A DNA stretch of 64,000 nt from Planomonospora sp. ID67723 (GCF_015711605.1 NZ_JABTEZ010000002.1:1674001-1738000), one strand, 5' to 3'; counted from the first letter of the stretch, positions 1 through 9,568 are shown. Program-made: numbers and translations. The notes: generated by a model not told the origin, from the letters alone.

Positions 1-109
1 GCGCCCTGGCCATGTTGGGGGTCAGGCCCATGGTCTGCTGGGTGGCGGCGAGCTGCTCGGCGGCGGCGCCGGTGGCGGTGGCCGGGTCGATGAGGGGCAC
101 ACGGGACAT
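1..109 (-). CDS. Carboxymuconolactone decarboxylase/AhpD-like protein, N-terminus only
   Basis: The gene runs off the left edge, so only the first 36 codons are visible. The N-terminus (MSRVPLIDP, then an A/T/G-rich stretch, then GLTPNMAR) is the usual start of peroxidase-related carboxymuconolactone decarboxylase proteins. These small helical proteins carry a redox CxxC motif, which would lie outside the window. A good ribosome-binding site, AGGAG, ends seven bases before the ATG. The gene is divergent from the TetR gene at 223, and the shared intergenic region carries two copies of an operator-like repeat. Family call from the N-terminus only. Confidence 0.6.
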   Translation of the reverse strand, partial: MSRVPLIDPATATGAAAEQLAATQQTMGLTPNMARA

Positions 110-135
110 GGCAGACTCCTTCAATTCCGATCGAA

Positions 136-213
136 CAGAACGATCGGTTCGATTCGAGAGGTGACGCTAGAGACGCGCCACCTGATTTGTCAATACAGAA
201 CGTTCGGTTCGAT
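136..213. promoter_or_regulatory. Two direct copies of a TetR-operator-like site
   Basis: An 18-base sequence, CAGAACGWTCGGTTCGAT, occurs at 136-153 and again at 196-213, differing at one base. Each contains an imperfect inverted repeat (GAACG/CGGTTC). The pair sits between the divergent AhpD-like and TetR genes, the classical position for a TetR autoregulatory operator. The second copy decides the TetR start: if translation began at the upstream TTG (187) the site would lie inside the gene, so the GTG at 223 is preferred. Confidence 0.6.
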
Positions 214-222
214 ACTGGCGGG

Positions 223-849
223 GTGAAGACGGACCCCAAGCCCTCGCCGGTGCGTGAGCGCCTGCTGGCCACCGCCGACGCGCTGTTCTACGCCGAAGGC
301 ATCCGGGCGGTCGGCATCGACCGGGTGATCAACGACAGCCAGGTCTCCCGCTCCACCATGTACGTGCACTTCCGTACCAAAGAAGACCTGGTCGCCGCCT
401 ACCTGCGCCGCCGTACCGACACCTGGCGCGCCCACGTCGAGGCCCAGGTGCACGCCCGCGCCGACGACCCGGCCGGACGGGTGCTGGCGCTCTTCGACGT
501 CTTCCACGAGCAGCTGTCGGACCCGGCCTACCGCGGCTGCCCGTTCGTCAACGCCGCCGCCGAATACCCCCGCCATGAGGGTATCCAGGCCGTCATCGCC
601 TACCACCGGCAATGGCTGCCGGACCTGTTCGGCCGGCTGCTGGAACCACCGCCGGCCGACGACGCCCTGATCGCGGCCCTGGTGCAGCTGTGCGACGGCG
701 CCATCACCACCGCTCACCTGGACCGCGACACCCGCGCCGCCGCGACCGCGCGCTCGACCGCGGCCCTCCTGCTCACCGCCCACGGCCAGGGATCCGCCGG
801 CGACGGCGGAAAAGGGGCGCCAGCCCGTGGCGGCCTGCCGGGCGGCTGA
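223..849 (+). CDS. TetR/AcrR family transcriptional regulator
   Basis: A 208-residue one-component repressor. The N-terminal helix-turn-helix is clear (RERLLATADALFYAEGIRAV, then a recognition helix around SRSTMYVHFRTKEDLVAAYL). The C-terminal half (with GCPFVNAAAEYP) is the ligand/dimer domain seen in TetR members next to AhpD-like or flavin-dependent genes. I start it at GTG 223, downstream of the second operator-like repeat; a TTG at 187 would add 12 residues. The divergent layout suggests it represses itself and the AhpD-like gene. The effector is unknown. Confidence 0.85.
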   Translation: MKTDPKPSPVRERLLATADALFYAEGIRAVGIDRVINDSQVSRSTMYVHFRTKEDLVAAYLRRRTDTWRAHVEAQVHARADDPAGRVLALFDVFHEQLSDPAYRGCPFVNAAAEYPRHEGIQAVIAYHRQWLPDLFGRLLEPPPADDALIAALVQLCDGAITTAHLDRDTRAAATARSTAALLLTAHGQGSAGDGGKGAPARGGLPGG

Positions 850-894
850 GGCCTCGACGCGGGCCCGGGCCGACCGTACCCGGAAGAACCCTCG

Positions 895-1125
895 TTGGTC
901 ATCGCCTGGCGGTCGTCGCCGCGCACCGGGCAAGACACCGACACCTACGAGGACGCATGGTGGTCGGTCGAGCCTCCGCCGTCATGCGCCGAAGACACGG
1001 CGCCGCCGCGGTTGCCGGAGCCGGTGATCGCCCTCCTGCAGGACCTGTCAGATCAGGACCGGCGAGCCCTCGCCGAACTGATCAACCAATTCGCGCAGGA
1101 GGAAACGACCCAGAGCGGCATCTGA
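895..1125 (+). CDS. Small hypothetical protein
   Basis: A 76-residue reading frame starting at TTG, with strong G/C preference in the third codon position, which supports coding. The C-terminal half reads as amphipathic helix (LPEPVIALLQDLSDQD, then ALAELINQFAQEE). I do not recognise a family. It could be the tail of a truncated gene, because no convincing ribosome-binding site precedes the TTG. Confidence 0.35.
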   Translation: MVIAWRSSPRTGQDTDTYEDAWWSVEPPPSCAEDTAPPRLPEPVIALLQDLSDQDRRALAELINQFAQEETTQSGI

Positions 1126-1330
1126 CGGCCTGGGAAACGCCCGAGACTCTGGGACTCCTGGTTTCCAGGGATTCGGCTGGCGCAGAGCGATGAGGATCTG
1201 CTCAGTGGGTGCGTACGGCGGGCCTCGATGCCGAGCTGGTTGATCCAGACGACTGGCGCCATCGTTGTCGTGCCGGCGTGGACCTGCTTTGCCGGACGCC
1301 GACAGCCGAGGGCGCCTATGTCAGTGCATC

Positions 1331-1873
1331 CTAGGGTTTCGTGTCAGGCAGGGCTGCGTACCACGTGCCGTCATGTTCCGGTCCGGGCAGCCACGCCGGA
1401 GAATCGGCCAAGCCGAGCGCCTCCTCAGCCCACGCCAGCATGTACGCGTTCGTGCCCGCACTCGGCCGGGGCGCCCGGACGACCCCACCGAGCAGGATCC
1501 AACCGCGGTCGGAGAAGAGAGCATACTGCTGAATGAGCAGGTCGCTGGTGGTGTGCCAGCAGTCCTCTTCGATTTCCGTCCAGGGCAGCAGTCGCGTCCG
1601 CAGCAGGCTGGTGGCCCAAGCCTTCGCATGGTGAGTGCTCAGCGTGCGTGGAGCACGGCCGAGGAGGGTGCCCGCAATCATGGTCTCTCGGCCAAACCGC
1701 ACGGCCTGACGGTCCGTGCCCGAAGGAACGGTCGGCTCTCTGACAGGTGAGAAACCGGAGATCTGCGTGTCGGCATGTCGGATGTCTGCCACGGAGGTCA
1801 AGCCCTGAGCGCGAGCCGCCGAGATGACGGAGACTTGGGTGGCGGCCATGCGGGGATCATTACCAGAGATCAC
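1331..1873 (-). CDS. Hypothetical protein
   Basis: A 180-residue frame on the minus strand, starting at GTG (1873) or ATG (1849). The sequence is balanced and protein-like, with tryptophan-rich stretches such as RLLPWTEIEEDCWHTTSDLL and a glycine-rich GWILLGGVVRAPRPSAGTNAY segment. No family is recognised. The surrounding DNA is less GC-biased than the core of the window, which fits an acquired or weakly conserved accessory gene. The flanks (1126-1330 and 1874-2690) hold no gene that I can support. Confidence 0.45.
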   Translation of the reverse strand: MISGNDPRMAATQVSVISAARAQGLTSVADIRHADTQISGFSPVREPTVPSGTDRQAVRFGRETMIAGTLLGRAPRTLSTHHAKAWATSLLRTRLLPWTEIEEDCWHTTSDLLIQQYALFSDRGWILLGGVVRAPRPSAGTNAYMLAWAEEALGLADSPAWLPGPEHDGTWYAALPDTKP

Positions 1874-2695
1874 GCCCCCAGGATAACGACGCGCTGTTCT
1901 CGGGATTGCGGAACCGGCGGACAGCCGTTCCAGCCGTATTCCGGTGGCACCCCCGAGCTCATGCGCCCGGCGCCGCGCTGACCCCGAACGTCCCTATCGG
2001 CAATCACACGAACACGCTAGGCGAGTAGTCGAGCCTCCGGGTGCTGCTACTTCTCACCGACATTCCCGGCCCGATCAGCCTCCGAGTGCTGTCCGAACTG
2101 ACCGAGAAACGCTGCTGCTACTCAGGCTCTGGCCCACTTCCGGTGACGGCGTGACCGTGAGCGAGGCAACCAGCCTGCGGGGCACCACCAGGTCGGCTCC
2201 GACCTCCTACGGGTCGGCCTCCTGCCTTCGGGCTGATCGCCCCTTCCGCACGCTCTGCTTCCGGGATCACCGAAAGCGGGCCAGAGCCCATCAACCGGGC
2301 GTATCCACTGACGACACCCGGGGGATGCTTGTCCCTTCCGGCGGAAGGCTGCACCTTTCCGCGACGCTGGTCTGCGAGCTGCAATGCGGGCCCGGACGAG
2401 ACCGCCGCTGGGTGTCCGGAATCATCTTGCAGCTTCGGGCGATGGAGCGTTCGGATCACGATCGCCGATGAACGGCTGTGGCCGAGGTTCGCGCGGGGCT
2501 CGTGCCGTCCTGCGGTACCGGCCTCGCTCAAGGCCACACCGGAGCCGGCACCTCTCGGACCGCCCGGACGGTAGAGTCCACGCGTGCGTTGATCTCCCGG
2601 GCGGCGACCAAGGTTGCCGCGGACGGTGCAGGCGATCCCCCGGCAGGTGGACCGCCCCGACAGGTACACCCGTCACCACCCCACCGGAGAATACG
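1874..2695. other. Long intergenic stretch without a supported gene
   Basis: Several overlapping frames exist, but none has a consistent codon bias, a ribosome-binding site or a recognisable motif. The long frame that enters the nucleotidyltransferase gene from 2384 is only an upstream extension of that gene. I see no transfer RNA or clear terminator here. Confidence 0.4.
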
Positions 2696-3433
2696 ATGCC
2701 CATCCCGCAGCCCCTCACCTACCACGCGTTCGTCGAACTCGCCGCCGCCGATCCCGCCGTCGTCGGGCTCGTCCTCAAAGGCTCCCGCGCCCACGACGGC
2801 ATGACCACCGAGCACTCCGACCACGACCTGTACGTCGTCCTCGCCGACGGCGCGAGGACGGATCTCACGCGGTTCACGGGTCACCGCACCCCCGATCTCG
2901 ACCTCGCCGTCATCACCTTGACCGAGTTCCGTGCGGCCGGCATGCCCGGCTTCGAGCGCTACGCCCTCGCCCGCGCCCAGATCGTGCTCGACCGGCTCGA
3001 CGGAGGCATCGCCCGCATCCTGGCCGCCAAGGCCCGGCTCGACGCCGGCGAAGCCTTCCGGAGTTCCGGTGAATGGCTCGACGCCTACGCCAACTCCCTC
3101 TACCGCTCCATCAAGAACGACCGCGACGGACATTCACGCGCCGCCCGCCTCGACGCCGCCGACAGCGTCCGGTTCCTGCTGGAGCTGCTCTTCGCACTCG
3201 ACCGCCGCCCCCGCCCCTACAACAAGTACCTGGAATGGGAACTCACCCGCCACCCGCTGCCCGGCTGGGACACCGGCACGCTGCTGGAGGTCGCGGACCG
3301 CATCTCGGCAACGGGCGACGTGCCCCTGCAACGGAGCCTCTTCACCCGCGTCGAGGAAGCCGCCCGGCGCGCCGGTCACGGCGCGGTGCTGGACGCATGG
3401 GGCAGGGACCTCGACCTGATGCGACTGCGATAG
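2696..3433 (+). CDS. Nucleotidyltransferase-fold protein
   Basis: A 245-residue protein with the polymerase-beta-type nucleotidyltransferase signature near the N-terminus: GSR at about residues 30-32, then SDHDLYVVL, matching the G-S-x9-13-D-x-D catalytic pattern. The C-terminal half is helical (KNDRDGHSRAARLDAADSVR, then PYNKYLEWEL), as in aminoglycoside or antitoxin-type nucleotidyltransferases with a helical substrate domain. The start at ATG 2696 follows a CCGGAGA ribosome-binding site and places the catalytic motif at the usual distance. The substrate is unknown; a resistance-type adenylyltransferase or a MNT-type toxin/antitoxin partner are the alternatives. Confidence 0.65.
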   Translation: MPIPQPLTYHAFVELAAADPAVVGLVLKGSRAHDGMTTEHSDHDLYVVLADGARTDLTRFTGHRTPDLDLAVITLTEFRAAGMPGFERYALARAQIVLDRLDGGIARILAAKARLDAGEAFRSSGEWLDAYANSLYRSIKNDRDGHSRAARLDAADSVRFLLELLFALDRRPRPYNKYLEWELTRHPLPGWDTGTLLEVADRISATGDVPLQRSLFTRVEEAARRAGHGAVLDAWGRDLDLMRLR

Positions 3434-3626
3434 CGATCGCGTGCGGGGCAAGCGCGAACGGTGCAGCACTCACTGCCACCTGGGTGCGAACTGTTGCGCG
3501 CGGAGAAATCGGGCGCCGCTTGCCGGCTCCCCGGAGGCCGTACCCAGGACGTTGAGAAATCTGCAGGGTTTCGGCAGGCAGCCAGGCCAATGCTGATCAC
3601 AGACCCCATGCCTGCGAGGAGACACC

Positions 3627-3926
3627 ATGAAACGAGCCATCCGGGCAGCCGCCGTTGCCGCACTCGTCGGAGGAACCCTGACCATCCCGGCCTCGCCGGC
3701 CCACGCCGAGCCGTGTGGCGCGAGCTCCTATGTGTCCGGCCGCGTGCAGTACGTCGTCTACCGCAACTGCGGCAGCACGAACTCGTTCAGGATGCGGGCG
3801 TGGATCGATTTCGGCATCTGGCGGACCTGGGGAGGGTGCAAGATCGTACCTCCCTACACCTCGGGAGTACTGCACTCGAAAGACGACACCCCCGTCATGA
3901 GCCGGTGGGGTCTGGAAGGCTGCTGA
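3627..3926 (+). CDS. Small secreted protein
   Basis: A 99-residue protein with a clear Sec signal peptide: MKR, then an alanine/valine/leucine core, then cleavage after PASPAHA. The mature part is about 70 residues and contains four cysteines (GEPC-type start, RNC, GGC, EGC), suggesting two disulfides in an exported domain. The ribosome-binding site GAGGAGACACC precedes the ATG. No family is recognised. It lies just upstream of a decayed lamin-tail-domain gene, so this spot may have held a pair of exported proteins. Confidence 0.6.
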   Translation: MKRAIRAAAVAALVGGTLTIPASPAHAEPCGASSYVSGRVQYVVYRNCGSTNSFRMRAWIDFGIWRTWGGCKIVPPYTSGVLHSKDDTPVMSRWGLEGC

Positions 3927-4053
3927 CCCAGGGGGTTCGATCCCGGCCGGGCGGCCCTGTCCTCTGAGACGGGGCCGCTGTCGTATCCGGCCATGTCCGG
4001 CCGGCGCCCGGGTCCTGCCGCGAGCGATCGACCTGCCTGGCCACGACGGCCCC

Positions 4054-4258
4054 GTGACGATCATGAATGTCGCCCGGCAGGCGATCGGCCTCGAGGGGTG
4101 GACGATCCGCCTACTGGGGCCGGCGGCAGTACGCATGGAACGACGGCCGCGACAGCGCCTACCTGCTGCGGACCAGCAGACAGGTGATCGACTTCTGCTC
4201 CTACAGCTCCACCCGCGTCGATGCCGTCTCCTGCCTGTGGCGGTGTGCTTCACGATGA
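4054..4258 (+). pseudogene. Frameshifted remnant of a lamin-tail-domain (LTD) exported protein
   Basis: Two pieces typical of a bacterial lamin tail domain lie in different frames. The first, from GTG 4054, reads VTIMNVARQAIGLEGWTIR, the opening strands of an LTD. The second, about 40 bases on and shifted one frame, reads YWGRRQYAWNDGRDSAYLLR followed by a VIDFCSYSS-type ending, the closing strands. The middle of the domain is missing. Recognition is by pattern only, but both halves are in the right order, so I read this as one gene with an internal deletion and a frameshift. Confidence 0.55.
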
Positions 4259-4394
4259 ACGGCGTCCGGCCGCACCGCCCGCCGTTCCCGTCATCGGTGG
4301 ACCCGCCTCCCGGAAGGCGATCGAGTCACTGCGAGCCCCAGGGCAGAGGCGCCATCTTGACCTCGAGCATGGTTGATGTCCGAAGATCGTCGCC

Positions 4395-5261
4395 ATGACA
4401 GAGATCGAAAACTCGACGCCGCGGGTCACCGTGATCGGCACAGGGGCCATCGGCAGTGCGGTGGTGCGCCGATTGCTCGCCGGTGGACGCGACGTGGTGG
4501 TGTGGAACCGCACGGCGAGCCGTTCGGCCCGGTTGGTGGAGGAGGGGGCACTGCCCGCGGGATCGATCAGGGAGGCCATCTCATCCAGCCCTCTGGTCCT
4601 GCTCACCCTTACCGACCATGCAGCGGTACGGCAGTGCCTCGCCGCCCTGGATACGGACCTGTCCGGGCGGACCATCGTCGCGATGTGCACCGGAACCGCC
4701 GACGACGCGCGGTCGGCCGCCCAGCGGGTCGCAGCCCTGGGAGCGCGCTACCTGGACGCGGGCATCCAGGCCTCGCCCGACATGATCGGCACCGACGCGG
4801 CGACCATCCTGTACAGCGGTCACCGGTCCGCGTTCGAACAACACGCCGCGGCCCTTGGACTGCTGAGCAGGCCGCGCTTCGTCGGGGAGGCGCCGGAGGC
4901 GGCCGCGATCTGGGATCTCGCCCTCTTCGGCGTCTGGTACGACGCCCAGCTCGGCCTGCTGCGCGCCCTCGAGACCGTGCGGGAAGCCGGCATCGACGTC
5001 GCCGAATTCTCCCGCACGGCCGGTCTCCAGCTCGGCCACGTGGTCGAGGCGGTTCCCGGCACCGTCTCCGAACTGCTGCGGGCCGACTATCCCGCAGGTC
5101 CCGCCGGCCTCACCGAGCACCTCGCGGTCATCCGCCACCTCGTCGTGCTCCGGAGCGGCCGGCGTCTCGGCGACGGAGGGCTGCCGGAGGTGGCGGCGAG
5201 AATCGAAGCGCTCATCGCAGACGGCCGCGGAGGCGAGGGGCTGACCGCGACGATCGGGTAG
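4395..5261 (+). CDS. NAD(P)-dependent oxidoreductase, imine-reductase/6PGDH-like
   Basis: A 288-residue protein. The N-terminal Rossmann fold has GTGAIG at residues 15-20 and ends its second strand with WNRT (37-40), a pattern typical of NADPH-binding beta-hydroxyacid dehydrogenase-like and imine reductases. The motif [14 protein letters not shown] corresponds to the conserved YLD-G-I-x-x-P-x-x-IG stretch of imine reductases. The C-terminal half is helical, for dimerisation. Likely a cytosolic C=N or C=O reductase; the substrate cannot be told. It stands alone, with an IS remnant downstream. Confidence 0.75.
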   Translation: MTEIENSTPRVTVIGTGAIGSAVVRRLLAGGRDVVVWNRTASRSARLVEEGALPAGSIREAISSSPLVLLTLTDHAAVRQCLAALDTDLSGRTIVAMCTGTADDARSAAQRVAALGARYLDAGIQASPDMIGTDAATILYSGHRSAFEQHAAALGLLSRPRFVGEAPEAAAIWDLALFGVWYDAQLGLLRALETVREAGIDVAEFSRTAGLQLGHVVEAVPGTVSELLRADYPAGPAGLTEHLAVIRHLVVLRSGRRLGDGGLPEVAARIEALIADGRGGEGLTATIG

Positions 5262-5545
5262 CGCTCAGCTCACCGCCGCCTGGATGGGTGCGCGGCCAGG
5301 AGGCCGGCCCGTCGGCTGACCGGTCGAACGATACGTCGATGGGTCGGCTGGTGGTGATGTCGATGAGGATCGTTCCGTAGGTGTGGCCACGTCGCAGCGC
5401 GAAGTCGTCCACGCCCAGCAGCGGGGGAGCGGATGCCGGCTGCGGGTCGGGCAAGGAGCGGATCGGTCGGATCAGTGTCATCCGGCTCGACGCCGTGGTG
5501 AGCCGGCAGGCCGGGCGGGTGCCGGTCCGCCCTTGGTCCCGAGTC
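5262..5545 (-). pseudogene. ISL3-family transposase fragment
   Basis: On the minus strand the reading [20 protein letters not shown] followed by [13 protein letters not shown] is the start of the catalytic DDE region of ISL3-family transposases. Only about 90 residues remain, without the N-terminal zinc-binding/HTH part or the rest of the catalytic core, so it cannot be functional. No matching terminal inverted repeats are visible. It marks past insertion-sequence activity between the oxidoreductase gene and the small membrane protein gene. Confidence 0.65.
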
Positions 5546-5547
5546 GG

Positions 5548-5718
5548 CTACGTGGACCGCTGCTTGCTCATGGACGCCCACATGTAGAGGCCTCCCACCA
5601 GGAACGCACCCGGGATGGCTACCCACGCGGTGACCGACCACGAGGTGAAGATCGCGAGCAGGGCGACGGCGACGCTGTAGACCATCGTCACCACGAAGGC
5701 TATGTTCTTCGGGTTCAT
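5548..5718 (-). CDS. Small two-helix membrane protein
   Basis: A 56-residue protein. It begins MNPKNIAFVVTMVYSVAVAL and has two hydrophobic segments (about residues 6-24 and 29-47), then a short basic tail ending SKQRST. The ribosome-binding site AAGGGAC precedes the ATG by four bases. Codon bias agrees with coding. No family is recognised; its size and topology are like small actinobacterial inner-membrane proteins of unknown role. Confidence 0.55.
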   Translation of the reverse strand: MNPKNIAFVVTMVYSVAVALLAIFTSWSVTAWVAIPGAFLVGGLYMWASMSKQRST

Positions 5719-6191
5719 TCTTGTCCCTTCGGTGTTGATCGGCGTTGACAGCCGGGGACGATCATCTCGAGCATGCCGTACGGCGCTCTTGCTCTTGTCG
5801 GTCAGAATGTCGAGATCTTGGTGTTCTCTCCGCGGAGATCCCGCCCGTCATGAAAAACCGCCCGTCAGGCGATGTCGGGGGAGAAGCGTGTTCGGGCGAT
5901 CGGGAGCTGCATCAGGATGGTCACGGCCTTGGGGAGGTCGGAGTGCTGTGTGTACTCGGCCCGCTGACATCCGGCGGGGCGAGCGGATGGATGCGGTCAC
6001 CGGAGCGAAAGGACGTGCTCTGCCGGCCGCTCTGGCGCTCCGGGTGGTTTCCTCCAGCCGGCTGCTGTTGATCTTGAAGGGTCGCAGGTGAACCGCGCCG
6101 GGTGTCGCGGGGCACACCACGGCCTCCGTGGCACCCGGCGTGCTTCAAGTGGATGCGATGCACGCCGCGGCCTGCCGGAGGGTGTCATCGC
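5719..6191. other. Intergenic stretch without a supported gene
   Basis: Overlapping short frames on both strands lack start signals and consistent codon bias. It lies between the promoter side of the small membrane protein gene and the 3' end of the large SARP gene. Confidence 0.4.
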
Positions 6192-9100
6192 TCAGACCGG
6201 ATCCGGTTCCGAGCCGCCGTGACTTCCGCCTTTCACCCTCAGGCTCATCTCCTCGCGTTCGGGAACGCCGAGGGCGGTGAAGAGGCCGAGCGCCTGTTGC
6301 CATGAGGCGGTGGCGGCTTCGACGTGCCCGGTGAGGTGCAGGGCGTCGCCGATGCCGCGATGAGCACAGGCTCGTCCGTAAGGATGGCTGATGTCGAGGG
6401 CCAGTGCCAAAGCCTGACGATAGTGATCGAGAGCTGCGGCGGGCTCGCCTGTGGCGCACAGGGCCCGGCCCAGACCGTTGAGCACCGTGATCTTTGTGAC
6501 GGGATCGCAGGTTTCGCCGAGGGTTGCCAGAGCTTGCCGATGGTGATCGTAGGCATCCTGGTAGCGGCCCAGTCGCAGGCAGAGGTTACCGAGGTGGACC
6601 AACACGTCGACTTGGGTGGTGGGGTCGTCTGCTCGGCGGCAGAAGGCGAGGGCTTGGTGGTGGTGGTCGAGGGCTTCCTGGTGGCGTCCCAACCCGCTGC
6701 AGGCGATGCCGAGGTAATTCAGCGCGGCGATCTCCATCACCCGGTTACCGATCTGGCGGGCGATGGTGAGCGCCAGCCGGCAGTGGCTTTCGGCAAGCTC
6801 ATAGCGCCCCGTCTGGGAGTAGGTGTAGCCGAGATTGTTCAAAGCCCGGCTCTCGCCCGCCCGGTCGTCGATCTCGCGTGCGCATGTCAGGGATCGCTGC
6901 TGGTAGCGGAGGGCGCGCGGGTAGTCGCCCAGCCGGTTGTGATTGGTGCCGAGGTTGAGCAGGGCGCGGCGCTGACGTTGGCGGTCGTTCAGATCACGGG
7001 CCAGGATCAGAGCTTGCTCGAAGTAGTCGTTCGACTCCTGGATGCGTCCCAGTTCCGAGCAGGTGACGCCCAAATTGTTCAGCACCCGGCTCTGCGCGGC
7101 GCGGTCGCCGATCTGGCAGGCCAGGGCGAGGGCTTGGCGTTGATGCTCCAGCGCCTGCTCGTATTGCGCCGTCTGACAGCAGCTGATACCCAGATCGATC
7201 AATGCCTGGATCTGTGCTTCCTGGTCGCCGAGCCGGTGAGCGACAGATGCGGCATGCTCCTGTAGAGCCAACGCCTCATTGCGGTGAGCGCTGAAATGCA
7301 GATGCCGCCACAGGGCCGTGGACAGATCGACGGCCCACTCGCCTTGGGAGGCGAGGGCTGCGGTGAGGAGGTTGCCGCGCTCGGTCTCCAGCCAGGCGGT
7401 CGCCAGGTCGGCATTCGCGAGGGGTGGATAGTCCGCAATCGCGGCGGGTTCGGTGCGCAGGGGGCGGCGCGGGTCGCGGTGACCGAGGATCTGTGTGGCG
7501 CGGAGCGCGGTGGCCAGGTAGTAGTCGCGTAGGCGGGCCGGGGCGCCGGTGCCTTCGACTTGCGGTGCACCGGTCTGGCTTTCCTGCCGGGCGTAATCGC
7601 GCAGCAGGTCGTGAAAGCGGTAGCGGCCCGCGGTGTGCTGCTGAAGCAGATGGGCGTCCAGCAACTCTTCCAGGCATTGTTCGGCCTCATGTACGGCCAG
7701 GCCGGTGAGCGCTGCGGCCGCGTAAGCGTCGAAGTCATCACCCGGCACCAGACTCAGCAGCCGGAACATGCGCTGCTGGGCGGCGGTCAGCTGCTCATAG
7801 GAGACCGCGAAGGCGGTGGCGACGTCGCGATCACCGGCGCGCAGCTCCCGCAGCCGGTGCTGCTGGTCGCTCAAGCGCACGGCCAGATCCCGCACCGTCC
7901 AGGCGGGACGGTGCAGCAGCCGGGCGGCCGCCAGCCGCAGGGCCAGCGGCAGGTAGCCGCACAAGCCGACCACCTCAGCGACGGCCTGGGTTTCGGCACG
8001 GGCCCGCTCGACGCCGATGATCCGGGTGAACAGGGCCGTGGCCTGGTCAGGCGTCAGCACATCCAGTGACAGCACCGCGACGTCTTCCAGATCTGCCAGC
8101 CGCCGTCTGCTGGTGATGATGAGGTGGCTGCCCGGCCGGCCCAGCAGCAGCGGCCGCACCTGGTCGGCGGTGGCGGCGTCGTCCAGCACGATGAGCATCC
8201 GGCGCCCGGCCATCGCCGAGCGCCATGCCGCGGCGGCCTCCTCGACGTTGTCGGGGATCTTCTCCGCCGGCACGCCGACCGCGCGCAGCAGGGTCCGCAG
8301 CGCATCGAGGGGTGGCAACGGCTGGTAGCCGGGAGTGTGGCCGTGCAGGTTCACATAGAGCTGCCCGTCGGGGAAGCGGGCGGCCAGCCGATGGGCCGCA
8401 TGTACGGCCAGAGCGGTCTTGCCCACTCCGGCCATGCCGTCGATCGCATCGATGACCACCGCGGAGGGCTCCTCGCCGGTCGTCGCACGCACCAGCCTGG
8501 CCACCTCGTCATCACGGCTGGTGAAATCGCCGACGGCCCGGGGCAACTGACACGGTCCTGCCGCCTTCGCCGAAAGGGTCGGATCTTCCGATACCGCCTC
8601 GGCGGTGACGTGCCGGGCCATGGCCGGTGCCGGGGCACTCGCGGGCGAGGCCGTCTGAAGCGCCGGATCGGCGGCCAGGACACGCTGGTGCAAGCGCTGA
8701 AGGTCTGGTCCCGGCTCGGTGCCCAACTCAGCGTTGAGCACCTGGCGCAACTCGCGGAAGACGGCCAGCGCCTCGGCCTGCCTGCCGGCGCGATACAACG
8801 CAAGCATCAGCAGCCCGCGCAGCGGTTCGTGCAGGGAGTGGTCGGTCACGAGCCGGCGCAACTCACCGACCAGTTCCGTATGGCGGCCCAACGCCAAGTC
8901 GGCTGAGATCCGCTCGACCAGAACGGCTATCCGTTGCTCATCCAGCGTGCTCCCATCCGTCGACTGCAGTTCGGCACTGGTACCGGTGAGAGCAGGACCC
9001 CGCCACAATGCCAGAGCCTGGTGAAATCGCTGTGCCGCCTGCTCAACCTCACCTGCCGCGGCGAGACGGCGCCCCTCCTGGGCAGTGGTGAGGAACACCT

Positions 9101-9398
9101 CCAGATCCGAATCACCTGGTGCGAGCCGCAGACAGTACCCGGTGGGCATACGCGTCAAGGCGTCGGCATCGCTCAGCAGGCGGCGCAGTGACCACACGTA
9201 GTTATGCAGCAGTCTTCGAGCCGAGGCCGGGGGCTCGACTCCCCACAGCGCGATCAGCAGCCGATCCCGGGAAACGGTCTGCCCGGCGTGCATGACCAGC
9301 ACCGCCAGCAGCGTCCGTTGCTTCTCACCGGTGACCGTGATCGAGCATCCGTCACGCCACAGGTCTACCGGCCCCAGTACGCGAAACTGCAACGTCAT
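6192..9398 (-). CDS. SARP-family regulator with NB-ARC ATPase and TPR domains (AfsR/DnrI-like)
   Basis: A 1068-residue regulator. Residues 1-90 are an OmpR-type winged helix (start MTLQFRVLGPVDL), about 95-245 the bacterial transcriptional activator domain (GRHTELVGELRRLV, then RAGRQAEALAVFRELR). About 280-560 is an NB-ARC ATPase with Walker A GMAGVGKTAL and Walker B RRMLIVLDDA. The C-terminal 400 residues are tetratricopeptide repeats (repeated A-L-x-x-L-G and Y-x-x-A-L-x-x-x-x-x-A-L patterns). The same architecture is found in AfsR, which controls secondary metabolism. The start at 9398 is fixed by a strong AGAGGAGG site; an upstream in-frame start would give a non-homologous extension. Its target is not evident, because no biosynthetic operon adjoins it. 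Confidence 0.85.
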   Translation of the reverse strand: MTLQFRVLGPVDLWRDGCSITVTGEKQRTLLAVLVMHAGQTVSRDRLLIALWGVEPPASARRLLHNYVWSLRRLLSDADALTRMPTGYCLRLAPGDSDLEVFLTTAQEGRRLAAAGEVEQAAQRFHQALALWRGPALTGTSAELQSTDGSTLDEQRIAVLVERISADLALGRHTELVGELRRLVTDHSLHEPLRGLLMLALYRAGRQAEALAVFRELRQVLNAELGTEPGPDLQRLHQRVLAADPALQTASPASAPAPAMARHVTAEAVSEDPTLSAKAAGPCQLPRAVGDFTSRDDEVARLVRATTGEEPSAVVIDAIDGMAGVGKTALAVHAAHRLAARFPDGQLYVNLHGHTPGYQPLPPLDALRTLLRAVGVPAEKIPDNVEEAAAAWRSAMAGRRMLIVLDDAATADQVRPLLLGRPGSHLIITSRRRLADLEDVAVLSLDVLTPDQATALFTRIIGVERARAETQAVAEVVGLCGYLPLALRLAAARLLHRPAWTVRDLAVRLSDQQHRLRELRAGDRDVATAFAVSYEQLTAAQQRMFRLLSLVPGDDFDAYAAAALTGLAVHEAEQCLEELLDAHLLQQHTAGRYRFHDLLRDYARQESQTGAPQVEGTGAPARLRDYYLATALRATQILGHRDPRRPLRTEPAAIADYPPLANADLATAWLETERGNLLTAALASQGEWAVDLSTALWRHLHFSAHRNEALALQEHAASVAHRLGDQEAQIQALIDLGISCCQTAQYEQALEHQRQALALACQIGDRAAQSRVLNNLGVTCSELGRIQESNDYFEQALILARDLNDRQRQRRALLNLGTNHNRLGDYPRALRYQQRSLTCAREIDDRAGESRALNNLGYTYSQTGRYELAESHCRLALTIARQIGNRVMEIAALNYLGIACSGLGRHQEALDHHHQALAFCRRADDPTTQVDVLVHLGNLCLRLGRYQDAYDHHRQALATLGETCDPVTKITVLNGLGRALCATGEPAAALDHYRQALALALDISHPYGRACAHRGIGDALHLTGHVEAATASWQQALGLFTALGVPEREEMSLRVKGGSHGGSEPDPV

Positions 9399-9568
9399 CC
9401 TCCTCTGGAGCCGACAAGCCGGCGGAAGCTCCGTCCTGATCGCGAACACCCATCGCCATGCGGCGACCGTGGTGCCATTGACCCATTCTCCTACTCGATC
9501 TTGAAGGGCCGGTAGGGCGTCTACGACGAGCTGACCCGGGATGGCTTCCGCGTGCATGTGATGCAGAA

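Noticed and set aside
6070-9508. The 12-mer GATCTTGAAGGG at 6070-6081 and 9497-9508, flanking the SARP gene, as possible mobile-element ends
   Set aside because: Direct orientation, short, no transposase inside and no target duplication visible; chance or codon context is enough.
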